Of a DNA stretch of 64,000 nucleotides, positions 36,712 through 45,231 are shown piece after piece (position 1 is the first letter of the stretch; each line of letters starts with the position of its first letter). Source of the stretch: Candidatus Rifleibacteriota bacterium (GTDB lineage: Bacteria; Muiribacteriota; Ozemobacteria; Ozemobacterales; Ozemobacteraceae); assembly GCA_018818125.1 (NCBI GenBank), contig JAHISQ010000132.1:1-64000 (forward strand). Reading direction: 5' to 3'. A program made the position numbers and the translations under genes. The notes under the pieces are model-generated. The model was given only the letters and a program-made list of their open reading frames with translations. It did no database searches and had not been told where the DNA came from.

Positions 36712-36739
36712 ATTATATTGACTATACACATTCCGTCAA
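36712..36739 (-). promoter_or_regulatory. Sigma-70-type promoter
   Basis: TTGACG (36739-36734), 16-base spacer, TATAAT (36717-36712) on the minus strand. Predicted start near 36705, leader ~77 bases. Confidence 0.75.
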
Positions 36740-36774
36740 CCCTGCACGGACAACTGCTGATATGCGGTTTGCGC

Positions 36775-36808
36775 AAAAAAAAGCTGCCGTAGAGGCAGCT
36801 TTTTTTAC
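36775..36808 (-). terminator. Rho-independent terminator of secG
   Basis: AAAAAAGCTGCC/GGCAGCTTTTTT stem with a 5-base loop. Confidence 0.9.
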
Positions 36809-36831
36809 AAGTTCTGAAAATTTACAAAGTA

Positions 36832-37266
36832 TCAATTTCCGCTGGGAATTTCTCCGACGGGGGCTACCGGTGCAATTGGAGCTACTGGAGCTGGAGTAAC
36901 CGGTTCCACTGGAATCGCGGCGGCTGGAAGCGCTGGAACTGCTGGCACTTCTACTGCTGGCATGCCGGGCATTGCCATTGGCATAGTGGGGGCAGCGTTC
37001 TGTGAATAATTGATGGTCGGCGTTTTATCTACCCAACGTGGCACGAAAACAGAAATAACCAGAGATGTTATCATAAAAACCACAGCCATGGTTGTAGTCA
37101 GCTTTGACATGATACCACCATCGCCGCGTTCACCAAAAACGGTTGAAGAGGCACCGCCGCCAAAAGCTCCAGATAAGCCTCCGCCTTTGTCAGCCTGCAA
37201 AAGAACAATAATGATCAAACCAACGCATACGAGAATATGAATCAATTGAATAAAACCGGCGAGCAT
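36832..37266 (-). CDS. secG: Preprotein translocase subunit SecG with Pro/Ala-rich tail
   Basis: 144 residues. Two membrane helices with the SecG signature between them (VLLQADKGGGLSGAFGGG; FGERGDGGIMSKLTT). SecG assists SecYEG translocation. Unlike standard SecG (~75-110 residues), it carries a ~60-residue C-terminal tail of Ala, Pro, Val and Met. The ATG at 37266 is ten bases from AGGAG; a GTG at 37275 is too close to that SD. Confidence 0.88.
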   Translation of the reverse strand: MLAGFIQLIHILVCVGLIIIVLLQADKGGGLSGAFGGGASSTVFGERGDGGIMSKLTTTMAVVFMITSLVISVFVPRWVDKTPTINYSQNAAPTMPMAMPGMPAVEVPAVPALPAAAIPVEPVTPAPVAPIAPVAPVGEIPSGN

Positions 37267-37376
37267 AGCCTGCACACTCCTTTATGTTCGGTACATAATC
37301 TTCGGGTTTTTGAGTCTATCAACTGCGGGCAAAATTGTCAAACTATATTAACTGCGGTGCAATCTCTCTAAATATC

Positions 37377-38183
37377 TCAATAATCTGAATAAAGCCATTG
37401 TCGATAGGCATCGAGAATGCTAAGCAGTGGGTCAACGCCAAAATAAAAGACAAATAGAAACCCAATGCACAGATATGGTCCGAACGGAATTATGTGTGTC
37501 AGCGGCTTGTATTGCTTACGGTAACGGATTTTCTGATAGATAATTCCGATTATACCGCCGGTCGAGCCCAGGAAACTGGCGATGATAATAGTGCCAAGTA
37601 CCGCTTGCCAGCCGGCCCAGGCCCCAAATGCGGCCAGCAACTTAACGTCGCCACCGCCCATGCCCTCTTTCTTGAACAACAGCAACGCAAACTGCCCTAG
37701 AAGCCACAAAAAGCCACCACCAACGGCAAAACCAATAAGCGAATCGGTAAATTCAACGTAGTATGTTGGCGGCGCATAACCTGCCTTGATCCATGCCCAG
37801 GTTCCGGCAGAATAAAGCAGACCGGCCCAACAGCCCTTTATAGACAGAGTGTCAGGAATGATCAGGTAGCGAATGTCAACAATCGTAACAATCAGGCAAC
37901 TCACCGCAAAGATCCAGGACACCAGTGCTCGGGTCGAAGCTCCCCACCAGGCAACAGAGGCAGCTGCCACCAACAGTGAAAATATTATATAAAGACGATC
38001 TTGAGTGCTGCCAGCGTTATAGCAGCCTCGACGCGCGCCACCTTCGCAGGCGGCACAATAAAGATAATCGCAATGAAATTCTTCATGTCCGGGCCAGGCT
38101 CGAATAGCCCAGCCGATCCGGCGACCTGCCAAGGCACCAAGCACAGCAGCAATTAAAACCAGATGTATCTGAAAATCAGGCAT
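37377..38183 (-). CDS. Type IV prepilin peptidase (A24 family)
   Basis: 268 residues, polytopic. Active-site regions: Asp103/Asp111 (TIVDIRYLIIPDTLS) and Asp179 in GMGGGDVKLLAAFGAWAGW. Cuts the short leader of type IV pilins and pseudopilins. The N-terminal domain is reduced, with CDYLYCAACEGG...GC in place of the usual double CxxC and methylase-like region. The ATG shares a base with the speB stop (TGATG). The only prepilin peptidase in the window; it may serve the pseudopilin operons at 45-57 kb. Confidence 0.88.
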   Translation of the reverse strand: MPDFQIHLVLIAAVLGALAGRRIGWAIRAWPGHEEFHCDYLYCAACEGGARRGCYNAGSTQDRLYIIFSLLVAAASVAWWGASTRALVSWIFAVSCLIVTIVDIRYLIIPDTLSIKGCWAGLLYSAGTWAWIKAGYAPPTYYVEFTDSLIGFAVGGGFLWLLGQFALLLFKKEGMGGGDVKLLAAFGAWAGWQAVLGTIIIASFLGSTGGIIGIIYQKIRYRKQYKPLTHIIPFGPYLCIGFLFVFYFGVDPLLSILDAYRQWLYSDY

Positions 38184-39100
38184 CAGCTTTCCTCACCAAT
38201 CCAGTCGTTTTTCTTAAAAATACGGCCAAGCAGCTTAAAGACAAGCTTAGCTGCCATAAAATCAGACGCGATATTGCCCGGTATCGGGCAGAGCTCGACA
38301 ACATCGAAGCCTACCACATTTTTCTCGTCGATCACCCGGTTAAGCAGCTGCAGAGTCGGGTACCAAAGCATGCCACCTGGCTCGGGAGTGCCGGTAGCCG
38401 GCATGATTGAGGGGTCAAAAGCATCAAGATCAATAGTGATGTAAACATTGTCGGTCAGCCGCTTCATTACTCGGTCGATCCAGGCGTTGTCGGCTCCGGT
38501 CATTTCGCTTGCCCATATAATACCGTCATGCCCGCTCTCTTTTATGAACTCGATCTCGTCACGGCAGGTATTGCGAATGCCAACCTGCGTGATTTTTGCC
38601 AGATCGTAGACGCGCCGCATCACCGATGCGTGGTTATATGGGGTGTTTTCATAAGAGTCGCGCAGGTCAGAATGGGCGTCCAGCTGCAGCACCGAGAGAC
38701 TGTCGCCGTATTTTTCCTTCACAGCCTTAACCGGAGCCGAGGTAATACTATGTTCTCCGCCCAGCATGACGGGAAATTTGCCATCGGCAAGAACTGCCCT
38801 TACCGCGTTTTCGATATTCTGCAATGTCGCTGCCGGTCCCTGCATGTCGGGTTCGAGCTCCGGCAGAGTGTGAACTCCGCTGTTTAACGGTTCGCACTGC
38901 AGATCAAGATCATAAAGCTCTACCTGGCGTGAAGCGGTAAGAATCGCAAACGGGCCTTCGCGTGTGCCAGCCCGATAAGAAGTCGTGCTGTCGTATGGAA
39001 CCGGTATGATAACGGCATGCGCATCTTCGTAAGTGCTGTCTTCTTCTGCCAGCCCCAGGAAATTGTATCCAGCCTTGAAATGAATGTTGTCGAGACTCAT
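38183..39100 (-). CDS. speB: Agmatinase/arginase-family ureohydrolase
   Basis: 305 residues. Mn-binding motifs of the family are intact: GGEHSIT, LDAHSDLRD and TIDLDAFDPSIMP, with EPGGMLWYPT downstream as in agmatinases. Likely hydrolyses agmatine to putrescine and urea. GGGAG precedes the ATG and an extended -10 promoter lies ~32 bases upstream. Co-transcribed with the prepilin peptidase although the functions look unrelated. Confidence 0.9.
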   Translation of the reverse strand: MSLDNIHFKAGYNFLGLAEEDSTYEDAHAVIIPVPYDSTTSYRAGTREGPFAILTASRQVELYDLDLQCEPLNSGVHTLPELEPDMQGPAATLQNIENAVRAVLADGKFPVMLGGEHSITSAPVKAVKEKYGDSLSVLQLDAHSDLRDSYENTPYNHASVMRRVYDLAKITQVGIRNTCRDEIEFIKESGHDGIIWASEMTGADNAWIDRVMKRLTDNVYITIDLDAFDPSIMPATGTPEPGGMLWYPTLQLLNRVIDEKNVVGFDVVELCPIPGNIASDFMAAKLVFKLLGRIFKKNDWIGEES

Positions 39101-39131
39101 GCTTCAGCTCCCGCCTTCAAATATTTTTTGC

Positions 39132-39140
39132 ATAATAGCA
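39132..39140 (-). promoter_or_regulatory. Extended -10 promoter of speB operon
   Basis: TGC-TATTAT on the minus strand; -35 poor. Confidence 0.45.
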
Positions 39141-39189
39141 CAAATCAACACGGGCAGAAACTTTCAGAAAAGCTATAATGCAACGCTAG

Positions 39190-40140
39190 TCATATCTTTG
39201 CCAGCAGCCGATCAAGCTGCGAAGCGAAAGCCTGACAAGCTTTCTTGTCGTAGGGTGGCGGCCCGCCGGTTGTGGCGCCTGATTTGCGTAATGTATCCAT
39301 GAAATCTCTTACAAAAAGCCGCTCTTTGATGTTTTCTTCGCTGTAGAGGTGACCACGCGGGTCAATTGCCAAGGCACCTTTGGCGACCACTGCAGCCGCC
39401 AGTGGAATATCCGCAGTTACGACAATATCACCTGCCTCGACCAGTTCAACAATTATTGCATCAGCCTCATCAAAGCCCTGCTCGGCCAGTTTAAAGCTGA
39501 TAAACTCAGAATCCGGCATGCGTAAAAGCTTATTGGCAATAAAAGTTGTTTTTAGCCTGACGCGTTGAGCAGCACGAAAGAGAATGTCACGGGCTGCACC
39601 TGGCAAAGCATCGGCATCCACAAGGATTTTTGCACGATCTTTCCAGATATCAACCATAACTACGCGATCTTCACCAAGATGACTGTCCGGGCAGGCAAAA
39701 ATAATTATCAAAGGCTCACTGCCTGTGCTGACCAGTTGGTGAGCATAACCTTCCGGAACTATGAACAGGTCGCCGGCAACAACAGGCAACGAATGTCGAT
39801 TCATCAGCTTCGCCTCAGAACCAGACATGGTTGTTGGCCCAGAATACAGAGTTCCACAGCCAGATATTATTTCGTAAACTTCGAGTCCGACCCCATGCAC
39901 ATGACAGGCAACTTTGTCAGAAATTTCGGCAACATGCAGCCGCCAGGATCCATCGCCAGCCAGCTGCGCGTGCCTGATTTTTGCTGTCAGATCAGGCTCA
40001 GCTCCGGCAAGAGCTTGCCGCCACGTTGTTTCTGTGACGCCAAAATCGCTGCCAGGAGGCATTTTAGCAATTGGGGCGTCTTTTGCAATTTGCGCCAACG
40101 CCTGAGAGTATAAGTTCTTTGCCTGTGAGGCCGTTTTCAT
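39190..40140 (-). CDS. Fusion: cupin domain + UPF0178/YaiI (DUF188) domain
   Basis: 316 residues. Residues ~50-155 are a cupin (HVHGVGLEVYEIISGCGTLY; AGDLFIVPEGYAHQLVSTG), with His residues at metal-ligand positions. Residues ~165-316 are a complete UPF0178 domain (ILVDADALPGAARD; ADAIIVELVEAGDIVVTADIPLA in part; GATTGGPPPY). UPF0178 proteins are normally stand-alone and of unknown function, sometimes grouped with PIN/NYN-like nuclease folds. The fusion suggests the cupin senses a ligand for the second domain. ATG at 40140 with GGAG; the GTG one codon earlier is less likely. Confidence 0.85.
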   Translation of the reverse strand: MKTASQAKNLYSQALAQIAKDAPIAKMPPGSDFGVTETTWRQALAGAEPDLTAKIRHAQLAGDGSWRLHVAEISDKVACHVHGVGLEVYEIISGCGTLYSGPTTMSGSEAKLMNRHSLPVVAGDLFIVPEGYAHQLVSTGSEPLIIIFACPDSHLGEDRVVMVDIWKDRAKILVDADALPGAARDILFRAAQRVRLKTTFIANKLLRMPDSEFISFKLAEQGFDEADAIIVELVEAGDIVVTADIPLAAAVVAKGALAIDPRGHLYSEENIKERLFVRDFMDTLRKSGATTGGPPPYDKKACQAFASQLDRLLAKI

Positions 40141-40172
40141 CACGAATCTCCGATCTATATGAGGTCACCAGC

Positions 40173-40181
40173 AATATAGCA
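40173..40181 (-). promoter_or_regulatory. Extended -10 promoter of the cupin fusion gene
   Basis: TGC-TATATT on the minus strand, 33 bases upstream of the ATG. Confidence 0.45.
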
Positions 40182-40313
40182 GAACCACTTTTCCTGATTT
40201 TATTTTCCATGAGTTAAGCTATTGGCGATAGTTTTCAATTCACTTTACGTGAAGATTTAATGACCTGCAAACTACTTCCACTTTAATTCTCTTAAGCAAA
40301 GACTGGAAATGCC

Positions 40314-41543
40314 TTAGCGTCGAGTGGGTGTGCGAATGCTTATCTTCAGAAGCTTCTCAAGTGTCTGCCGGCATTCATTGCAGAGATATTCCGGTTTTTC
40401 GTCGTGTTCAGCCAATGTTTTTGGAAAAACCCGGGCACATTCTGGAAAAGAGCAACGCACCATGCCATTTAACAGGCCAAACACCGAGAGAAACTGCTTG
40501 AAAAGGCGGGATACCAGTCTTTTTCGGTTTTGCGGTTCATTGTTAAAATCACCTGTGAAGCGTTTGTATGAAATTATTGCCTGGGCATGAGGATTCGTAC
40601 CGGCAAAAACAAAGTTGGTGTTTTCGATATACAGATCATATTCTGTTATGCCTACCAGCAGCCAATTTTTGTTTCTAAAAGGCTTGGCCATCTCGATAAG
40701 GTAATCGCGGAGAGTGTCGTATTTCCATTGCTGAGCGCGCGTCTTTGCGAGAGCCATGTTTTTTTTGAAATCTTCGGCAGCAGTAGAGTTGTTTTGCTCA
40801 AGAAACTGCGTCAGAGTTTGAACGAACAGCTCATTATCTACCTTTAACTGTGAAACATTAATCTTTTTTGTGCGCAGATAGGCGCCGACATCTGGTAAAG
40901 CCAGAATACTGCTACGCATTTTGTTTATTTCAGAAGTAAAAAGACTGCGGTCAGCCTCTGGTGGGTTGCTCAATTCGCTGAATACCACAACTTCAAGACC
41001 AAGATAATCGGTAATTTTTTGTTGCAGCTCTTTTAACAAAATCCTGTCTACTTTTCCGATTGCTACCAGCACTACGGTTGGCGAAGCAAAATCGATTTTT
41101 TCGATGGGTTTAAATGGTGCAACATCCTTTTTGCCAAGTATGTTTAAAACCAGTTTAACCGGTTCAGGATCTTCAGACTTTTCATAGACAATTCGCGCTC
41201 GATCAATCGCTGCAGCATTTGAATCCTGCTTTGCTAAAATCAGTGCCAGTTTTGCCTGATAGAGGTAATTGAAGGGAGCCAGGGCTAATCCTGACTCAAT
41301 ATACTTCTTTGCCTCAAGCTGCCGATCGTTGGTCCAGAGGTAGTCAACATATTTCCAGATCAGGCTAACATCGCTGCCGGCAATTACGTTGTTGGGATTA
41401 GTCATAACCGATTCAGCAGCGGCTTTTAGCGGCGTTTCGACGGCATTAACCGCGTCGCCCGTGTTAAAAGCGGCAGCCACAAATGGCAGCGCACAGCAAG
41501 CCAGAAGAACCATACAAAAAACCTGCAATTTTGGCATCTTCAT
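40314..41543 (-). CDS. Exported archaemetzincin-like protein with degenerate active site
   Basis: 409 residues, signal peptide ~1-25. A short TPR-like part (~60-130) precedes an archaemetzincin-like domain (~155-395): LLVGITEYDLYIENTNFVFAG fits the family in parts, as does the second zinc site, CSFPEC and CNEC separated by 18 residues. The catalytic HExxHxxGxxH is lost: the aligned stretch reads KQFLSVFGLLN, keeping only FGLL. It should therefore not be an active metallopeptidase of this type. It may be a binding protein derived from one. The ATG at 41543 follows AGGGTGG. Function unknown. Confidence 0.65.
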   Translation of the reverse strand: MKMPKLQVFCMVLLACCALPFVAAAFNTGDAVNAVETPLKAAAESVMTNPNNVIAGSDVSLIWKYVDYLWTNDRQLEAKKYIESGLALAPFNYLYQAKLALILAKQDSNAAAIDRARIVYEKSEDPEPVKLVLNILGKKDVAPFKPIEKIDFASPTVVLVAIGKVDRILLKELQQKITDYLGLEVVVFSELSNPPEADRSLFTSEINKMRSSILALPDVGAYLRTKKINVSQLKVDNELFVQTLTQFLEQNNSTAAEDFKKNMALAKTRAQQWKYDTLRDYLIEMAKPFRNKNWLLVGITEYDLYIENTNFVFAGTNPHAQAIISYKRFTGDFNNEPQNRKRLVSRLFKQFLSVFGLLNGMVRCSFPECARVFPKTLAEHDEKPEYLCNECRQTLEKLLKISIRTPTRR

Positions 41544-41680
41544 CAACCACCCTCACTTATTCTACAATTAAAACCAACCTCAAGCAGAAGGGTAACAAAT
41601 CGGCCAGGTTTATGCGACCAAAAGCTATGTGGCATTAAAAGCATATTGACACTCCTAAAATGATCGTTTACGCTTGAGCC

Positions 41681-42505
41681 GTGAAAAAGCAATCTTCTAG
41701 CCGCCTGCTCCTTTTTTTGCTCAGTTGCCTGACCGCCATATTTGCCTATATGGCGCTTTCTTCACCGCCATATATTTTTGTGGCAATGGGTCTGACATTC
41801 GGCGTCAGCATTCTCAGGGCTTATCAACGGGGAATAGTAAAAGAATCCTTGGCGGTCTTGCGCATAGTAGGTATGCTAGCTCTAGCATGGTTTTTGGCAG
41901 AGTCGGTCGGTAAAGTTCTGAGGTTGCCAGGCTTTTTGGCGACACTTGCCGGCTTTTATTTAACATTTTTTATCGGTTTTCTGGTGTCAGGCAAGTTAAT
42001 CAGCTGGTTCAGCTCAGACGAGGAACCCTCAATACCAGAAAAGTTGCTGGGCGGACTCATTGGTGGATTTGAGGGAATTATTGTTGCGTGGATTCTGCTG
42101 TTGGCACTTTGTGCGATGCCAAATTCAAAAATGGCCAACTACTACCCCGAGTTTTTTTCGCAGTTTACCGGTCCGATCGATAAAATGCTGGCGCCAGTGT
42201 TACCTGAACAGGCTAATAATGCGGTTTATATGATGAAATCTGCACAAAAAATCGCCAAAAACTTTGACCCCGAAAAAGTTGATCGTGTCGCGTTGCAGGA
42301 GATTTTTACGCCGCTGGTTGAAATGCCGGAAATTATGGCTATTCAACAAGACGAGAGCCTCAGAGAACTGGTAGAAAAAAAAGATTTCAGGGCGTTGCTA
42401 AATCACCCGACCTTGCGCAATCTTCTTGAAAGCAAAGAGGTGCAGGAAAAGCTGAAAAATATGGACTGGAAAAGACTTGAGCGCGCTCTTTCCCCTGAAC
42501 ACTGA
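41681..42505 (+). CDS. CvpA-like membrane protein with C-terminal soluble region
   Basis: 274 residues. Four to five membrane helices over ~8-145 in the CvpA pattern (RGIVKESLAVLRIVGMLALA; GGLIGGFEGIIVAW). Residues ~150-274 are soluble and mostly helical with EALLNHPTLRNLLES-type repeats. CvpA proteins have been linked to colicin V export and envelope stress. The start is a GTG with poor SD; no better start exists downstream before the first helix. Confidence 0.72.
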   Translation: MKKQSSSRLLLFLLSCLTAIFAYMALSSPPYIFVAMGLTFGVSILRAYQRGIVKESLAVLRIVGMLALAWFLAESVGKVLRLPGFLATLAGFYLTFFIGFLVSGKLISWFSSDEEPSIPEKLLGGLIGGFEGIIVAWILLLALCAMPNSKMANYYPEFFSQFTGPIDKMLAPVLPEQANNAVYMMKSAQKIAKNFDPEKVDRVALQEIFTPLVEMPEIMAIQQDESLRELVEKKDFRALLNHPTLRNLLESKEVQEKLKNMDWKRLERALSPEH

Positions 42506-42520
42506 TTTAATCTGCCTTGA

Positions 42521-43786
42521 TTACGGGCCGGCGATGTGCTTGGAAACTACTTCTCCGTTAGACCGCTTTAAGCGGACAAACCCGGTTACCCCGAGAGCTT
42601 TGCTGTTTGATTGAATGTCCCAGAATTCACCGTTTTCACGAACACTTATGTCGTTTGTCGGCCAATTTTCCTGAGTGAATATCTTTTCAGCGATACTTTC
42701 GGCTTCAGCTTTTGAGACTCCGGTCGCCGTAGTCTTTGCTTCCTTAATCTCAATTTTCACCCATTCTGAGCGCAGATCGACCTGTTCGACATCTGCCAGA
42801 TTCAGGCGATTAGCCTGAATAAGAGGCTCATTTTTTTGCCAGAATTCATTCTCCAGACGAGAATTCCAGTAGTCGAGATCGTATGCTCCATACCACCTGC
42901 ACTCATGATTGGCAACAGTGGAGTATCGAATCATGAGGTAATAGATTCCAGGTTTCTGAATAGTGAAACAATTAGTCAGAGCGATTGCATCTGGAAACAA
43001 TTCAACCGCTTTTCCCGGCTCAACTTCAAAAAATGCGCTTGCCTCCAGTGGGTTAACCGTTTTACATGCAATAGTTTTGTTAAAGCCAGTCTTAAGTCCC
43101 TGTTCATTTTTAAGTTCAATGACACACATGGGATATCTGATTCCATGGGTGGAACCGTCCTGAGCTTTTACCAGAGTCAACTTCTTGTTGGAGTTATTTT
43201 TAATCGTTGCCTGAATTGTGATCAGCTCCTCAGGCGAGTATTCAACTTTATTCGTGGATAAGGAAAGTGAAAGAATGTCTCCTTGCACGGGTTTACCCAT
43301 TGCTTCAGTTTCGTAATAAGCTGTGGGTTTAAAGTTTATGAAGTTCCAGGAAAAATCTGTAAAGAGGTTATTCGCGCGGCATTTTTTCTCAAGATCATTC
43401 AAATAGCCAATAATAACAGGTTTGGGGCCAGATATTCTCGCGCTCGCCCAGTTGGCATTTCCGCCGTCAAAATCTATATCTACTAATACGTCTTTCAAAG
43501 AATATAGGCGATTTCCGATTGTACCCACAGTGTTGTCGAGCCTGAAGAAATCCGTCAAGGATTGCGGGGCCAAAAATTTTATCTGGAAGGCAAGGCCGGC
43601 GTTTCCTTCTGGTCCATCAAAATACAGCCGATCTGAAACAACCAGCGGATGGGGCAGATCGCGAGTTTCTGCGCCAGAAAGGATTGAAGTTGAGTAGAAA
43701 AAAAAGAACATCATAAAAATCAGACACAGCCTGTATTGGTATATTCCTTTACTGCTAATGAGTTCCTGGATTATTGCAGAATTCAT
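42521..43786 (-). CDS. Exported protein with beta-sandwich domain, unknown
   Basis: 421 residues. The N-terminus has a hydrophobic segment (~16-37) that may be a signal or anchor. The middle (~175-290) looks like an Ig-like or BsuPI-type sandwich (LSLSTNKVEYSPEELITIQA; IKNNSNKKLTLVK; PGIYYLMIRYSTV). The end (~360-421) resembles a PepSY-like unit (EAESIAEKIFTQENW; GEFWDIQSNSKALG). No catalytic site seen. The ATG at 43786 follows AGGGAGAG. Convergent with the CvpA-like gene. Confidence 0.6.
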   Translation of the reverse strand: MNSAIIQELISSKGIYQYRLCLIFMMFFFFYSTSILSGAETRDLPHPLVVSDRLYFDGPEGNAGLAFQIKFLAPQSLTDFFRLDNTVGTIGNRLYSLKDVLVDIDFDGGNANWASARISGPKPVIIGYLNDLEKKCRANNLFTDFSWNFINFKPTAYYETEAMGKPVQGDILSLSLSTNKVEYSPEELITIQATIKNNSNKKLTLVKAQDGSTHGIRYPMCVIELKNEQGLKTGFNKTIACKTVNPLEASAFFEVEPGKAVELFPDAIALTNCFTIQKPGIYYLMIRYSTVANHECRWYGAYDLDYWNSRLENEFWQKNEPLIQANRLNLADVEQVDLRSEWVKIEIKEAKTTATGVSKAEAESIAEKIFTQENWPTNDISVRENGEFWDIQSNSKALGVTGFVRLKRSNGEVVSKHIAGP

Positions 43787-43927
43787 GATTCTCTCCCTGC
43801 TTTTAAGATTACTCTTTTTAATATAACGAAGATGCGAACCCTCGGATTTTAACATTTGAGCCATTCGTTAACAATAATAAGGCGATGCATGCTTTGGTGC
43901 GTAGACTGGACTATTCGGCCAAAAGCA

Positions 43928-43962
43928 AAACTCCGCCAGTGACATTCCGGGCGGAGTTTCAA
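43928..43962 (-). terminator. Rho-independent terminator
   Basis: AAACTCCGCC/GGCGGAGTTT stem, 33 bases beyond the stop of the small Lys-rich gene on the minus strand. Confidence 0.75.
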
Positions 43963-43991
43963 TTATTGGTTAGCTACTGAGGCTAAAAGAA

Positions 43992-44096
43992 CTACTTGGA
44001 CTCTTTCTTTACCTTTTTGGCTTCTTTTTTTTCTTTTGGCGTCTTGGTCGGTTGCTTCTTTACTTCTTTCTTTACCTTTTGCTCTTTGTTACCCAT
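43992..44096 (-). CDS. Lysine-rich 34-residue protein
   Basis: ATG at 44096 with CAGGAGAG eight bases upstream, TAG at 43992, and its own terminator. The product is almost half lysine with spaced Glu/Pro/Ala (KEQKVKKEVKKQPTKTPKEK as core), like H1-type tails. A nucleic-acid-associated or disordered basic protein is the obvious guess. No family known to me. Confidence 0.6.
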   Translation of the reverse strand: MGNKEQKVKKEVKKQPTKTPKEKKEAKKVKKESK

Positions 44097-44307
44097 ATTG
44101 TCTCTCCTGATGATTAGTCGATGTTAACCCGGGAACCGGGTCACGTATTACGGCTGAAAGAACCAGCCATTTTCAATATACATTATACCAATGAATTTGC
44201 GCAATAGACAGAGCTTTTCGACAGTTATAATCCATTTATGATCCGGTACAGGGTTTTACAAAGAATCAAGCCGGTAATTTAGCCTTAACCGCCATTGAAG
44301 CCAGAAT

Positions 44308-44601
44308 CTAAAGCCTTAGAGAAGTATGCGCCACGATTAAACAAGCATTATTCTGGCAGTTCCTTGAGATATTGATATGAGGTTTGCCATTGCTGTTTCT
44401 GCCGTGCTTCATATGATTAATCAGTATAGAATAGCATGAGGTGCTTGTGGTGTCATATCCGTGTGTTTTTTTCTGTTCGCCAGGGAGAGAGGTTTCAGGA
44501 AGTGGAGTTTCACAGAGATTGAAGCTAGAATCCAGAAGACAGGCTTGGATAAATGATTCAAAGACCGAATCTAGACGCCAAATTACAGTATGTTCTGGCA
44601 A
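44308..44601 (-). pseudogene. Remnant of an IS1634/IS4-type transposase
   Basis: A 97-codon frame contains YDTTSTSCYS and, 5-6 residues on, HMKHGRNSNGKPHINI. This matches the DDE-region pattern of IS1634-like transposases, where YDgTSlSSYS is followed by GRNKDG and QINLAL. The remaining protein is missing and the ends have decayed. No terminal inverted repeats were found. The rest of the 44097-44686 gap shows no other gene. Confidence 0.5.
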
Positions 44602-44625
44602 AACTTAATTGTGAAAATAAAAAAG

Positions 44626-44652
44626 TGTCACAAATATCAAATTATGCGAGTC
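44626..44652 (+). promoter_or_regulatory. ECF-type promoter, TGTCACA-N16-AGTC
   Basis: TGTCACA at 44626-44632 and AGTC at 44649-44652, 34 bases before the ATG at 44687. It resembles the published ECF41 target (TGTCACA-N16-CGTC). Three related sites occur in this region. Confidence 0.5.
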
Positions 44653-44686
44653 TTGTAATTAGAGCTAATTTATTCGGGAGGTATTT

Positions 44687-45154
44687 ATGAAAAAGATTCT
44701 TATATTACTATCCGTATTCGCTCTTCTTATCGTTACCACGGGTCATGCTCAGGACTATCAAGGCGTATACAACCATCTAAATCGGTTGTGCCATATGTAT
44801 CTTGGCCGTGGCGATCTGCCAGAACTGCAGACATGGGTTTATCAAATCGTAAAGGGCCAGGTTAGAATGGAAGAAGTTGTCAGCGGTATAATAAATAGTA
44901 AAGAGGCTAATGACAGGCGTGCATCATTGATTGCAAGCGATACTGCTACAACTACCGACGAAACATCCACGACCGAAGATACGACTGCAACAGACACTGC
45001 CGCAGTGGCATGGCCTCCGAGACCGCCACTTCCTCCCGGCCTCGGATTCTTCCCCGGACCAGGTTTTGCCCCAGCGGTTGTGCTCCTTCCCCCCCCAGGT
45101 CCCCATCCCGGCACAGGATTGCCCATTAGTCCAGTTGAAGGCCTTGGGCAATAA
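44687..45154 (+). CDS. Exported DUF4214-like protein with GLG C-terminal motif
   Basis: 155 residues. Signal peptide (1-21, ending GHAQ). Residues ~25-75 resemble a DUF4214 unit (YLGRGDLPELQTWVYQIVKG; VVSGIINSKEAND). A Thr/Ala/Asp linker (~85-110) and a Pro/Gly-rich region (~110-145) follow. The last residues are SPVEGLGQ, matching the ends of the proteins at 49493 and 63046. DUF4214 is often found in surface or S-layer-associated proteins. GGGAGG precedes the ATG. Confidence 0.65.
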   Translation: MKKILILLSVFALLIVTTGHAQDYQGVYNHLNRLCHMYLGRGDLPELQTWVYQIVKGQVRMEEVVSGIINSKEANDRRASLIASDTATTTDETSTTEDTTATDTAAVAWPPRPPLPPGLGFFPGPGFAPAVVLLPPPGPHPGTGLPISPVEGLGQ

Positions 45155-45173
45155 AAACAAGTAAATTGATAGT

Positions 45174-45231
45174 AAAAAAGTCTGGTTGCCTCGCTAGTTT
45201 GAAGAAGCTTCGAGCGGCCAGGCTTTTTTAT
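45174..45231. terminator. Bidirectional terminator between convergent genes
   Basis: AAAAAAGTCTGG/CCAGGCTTTTTT outer stem with one G-U pair, plus inner pairing. Overlaps the 3' end of the pseudopilin gene at 45194. Confidence 0.7.
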
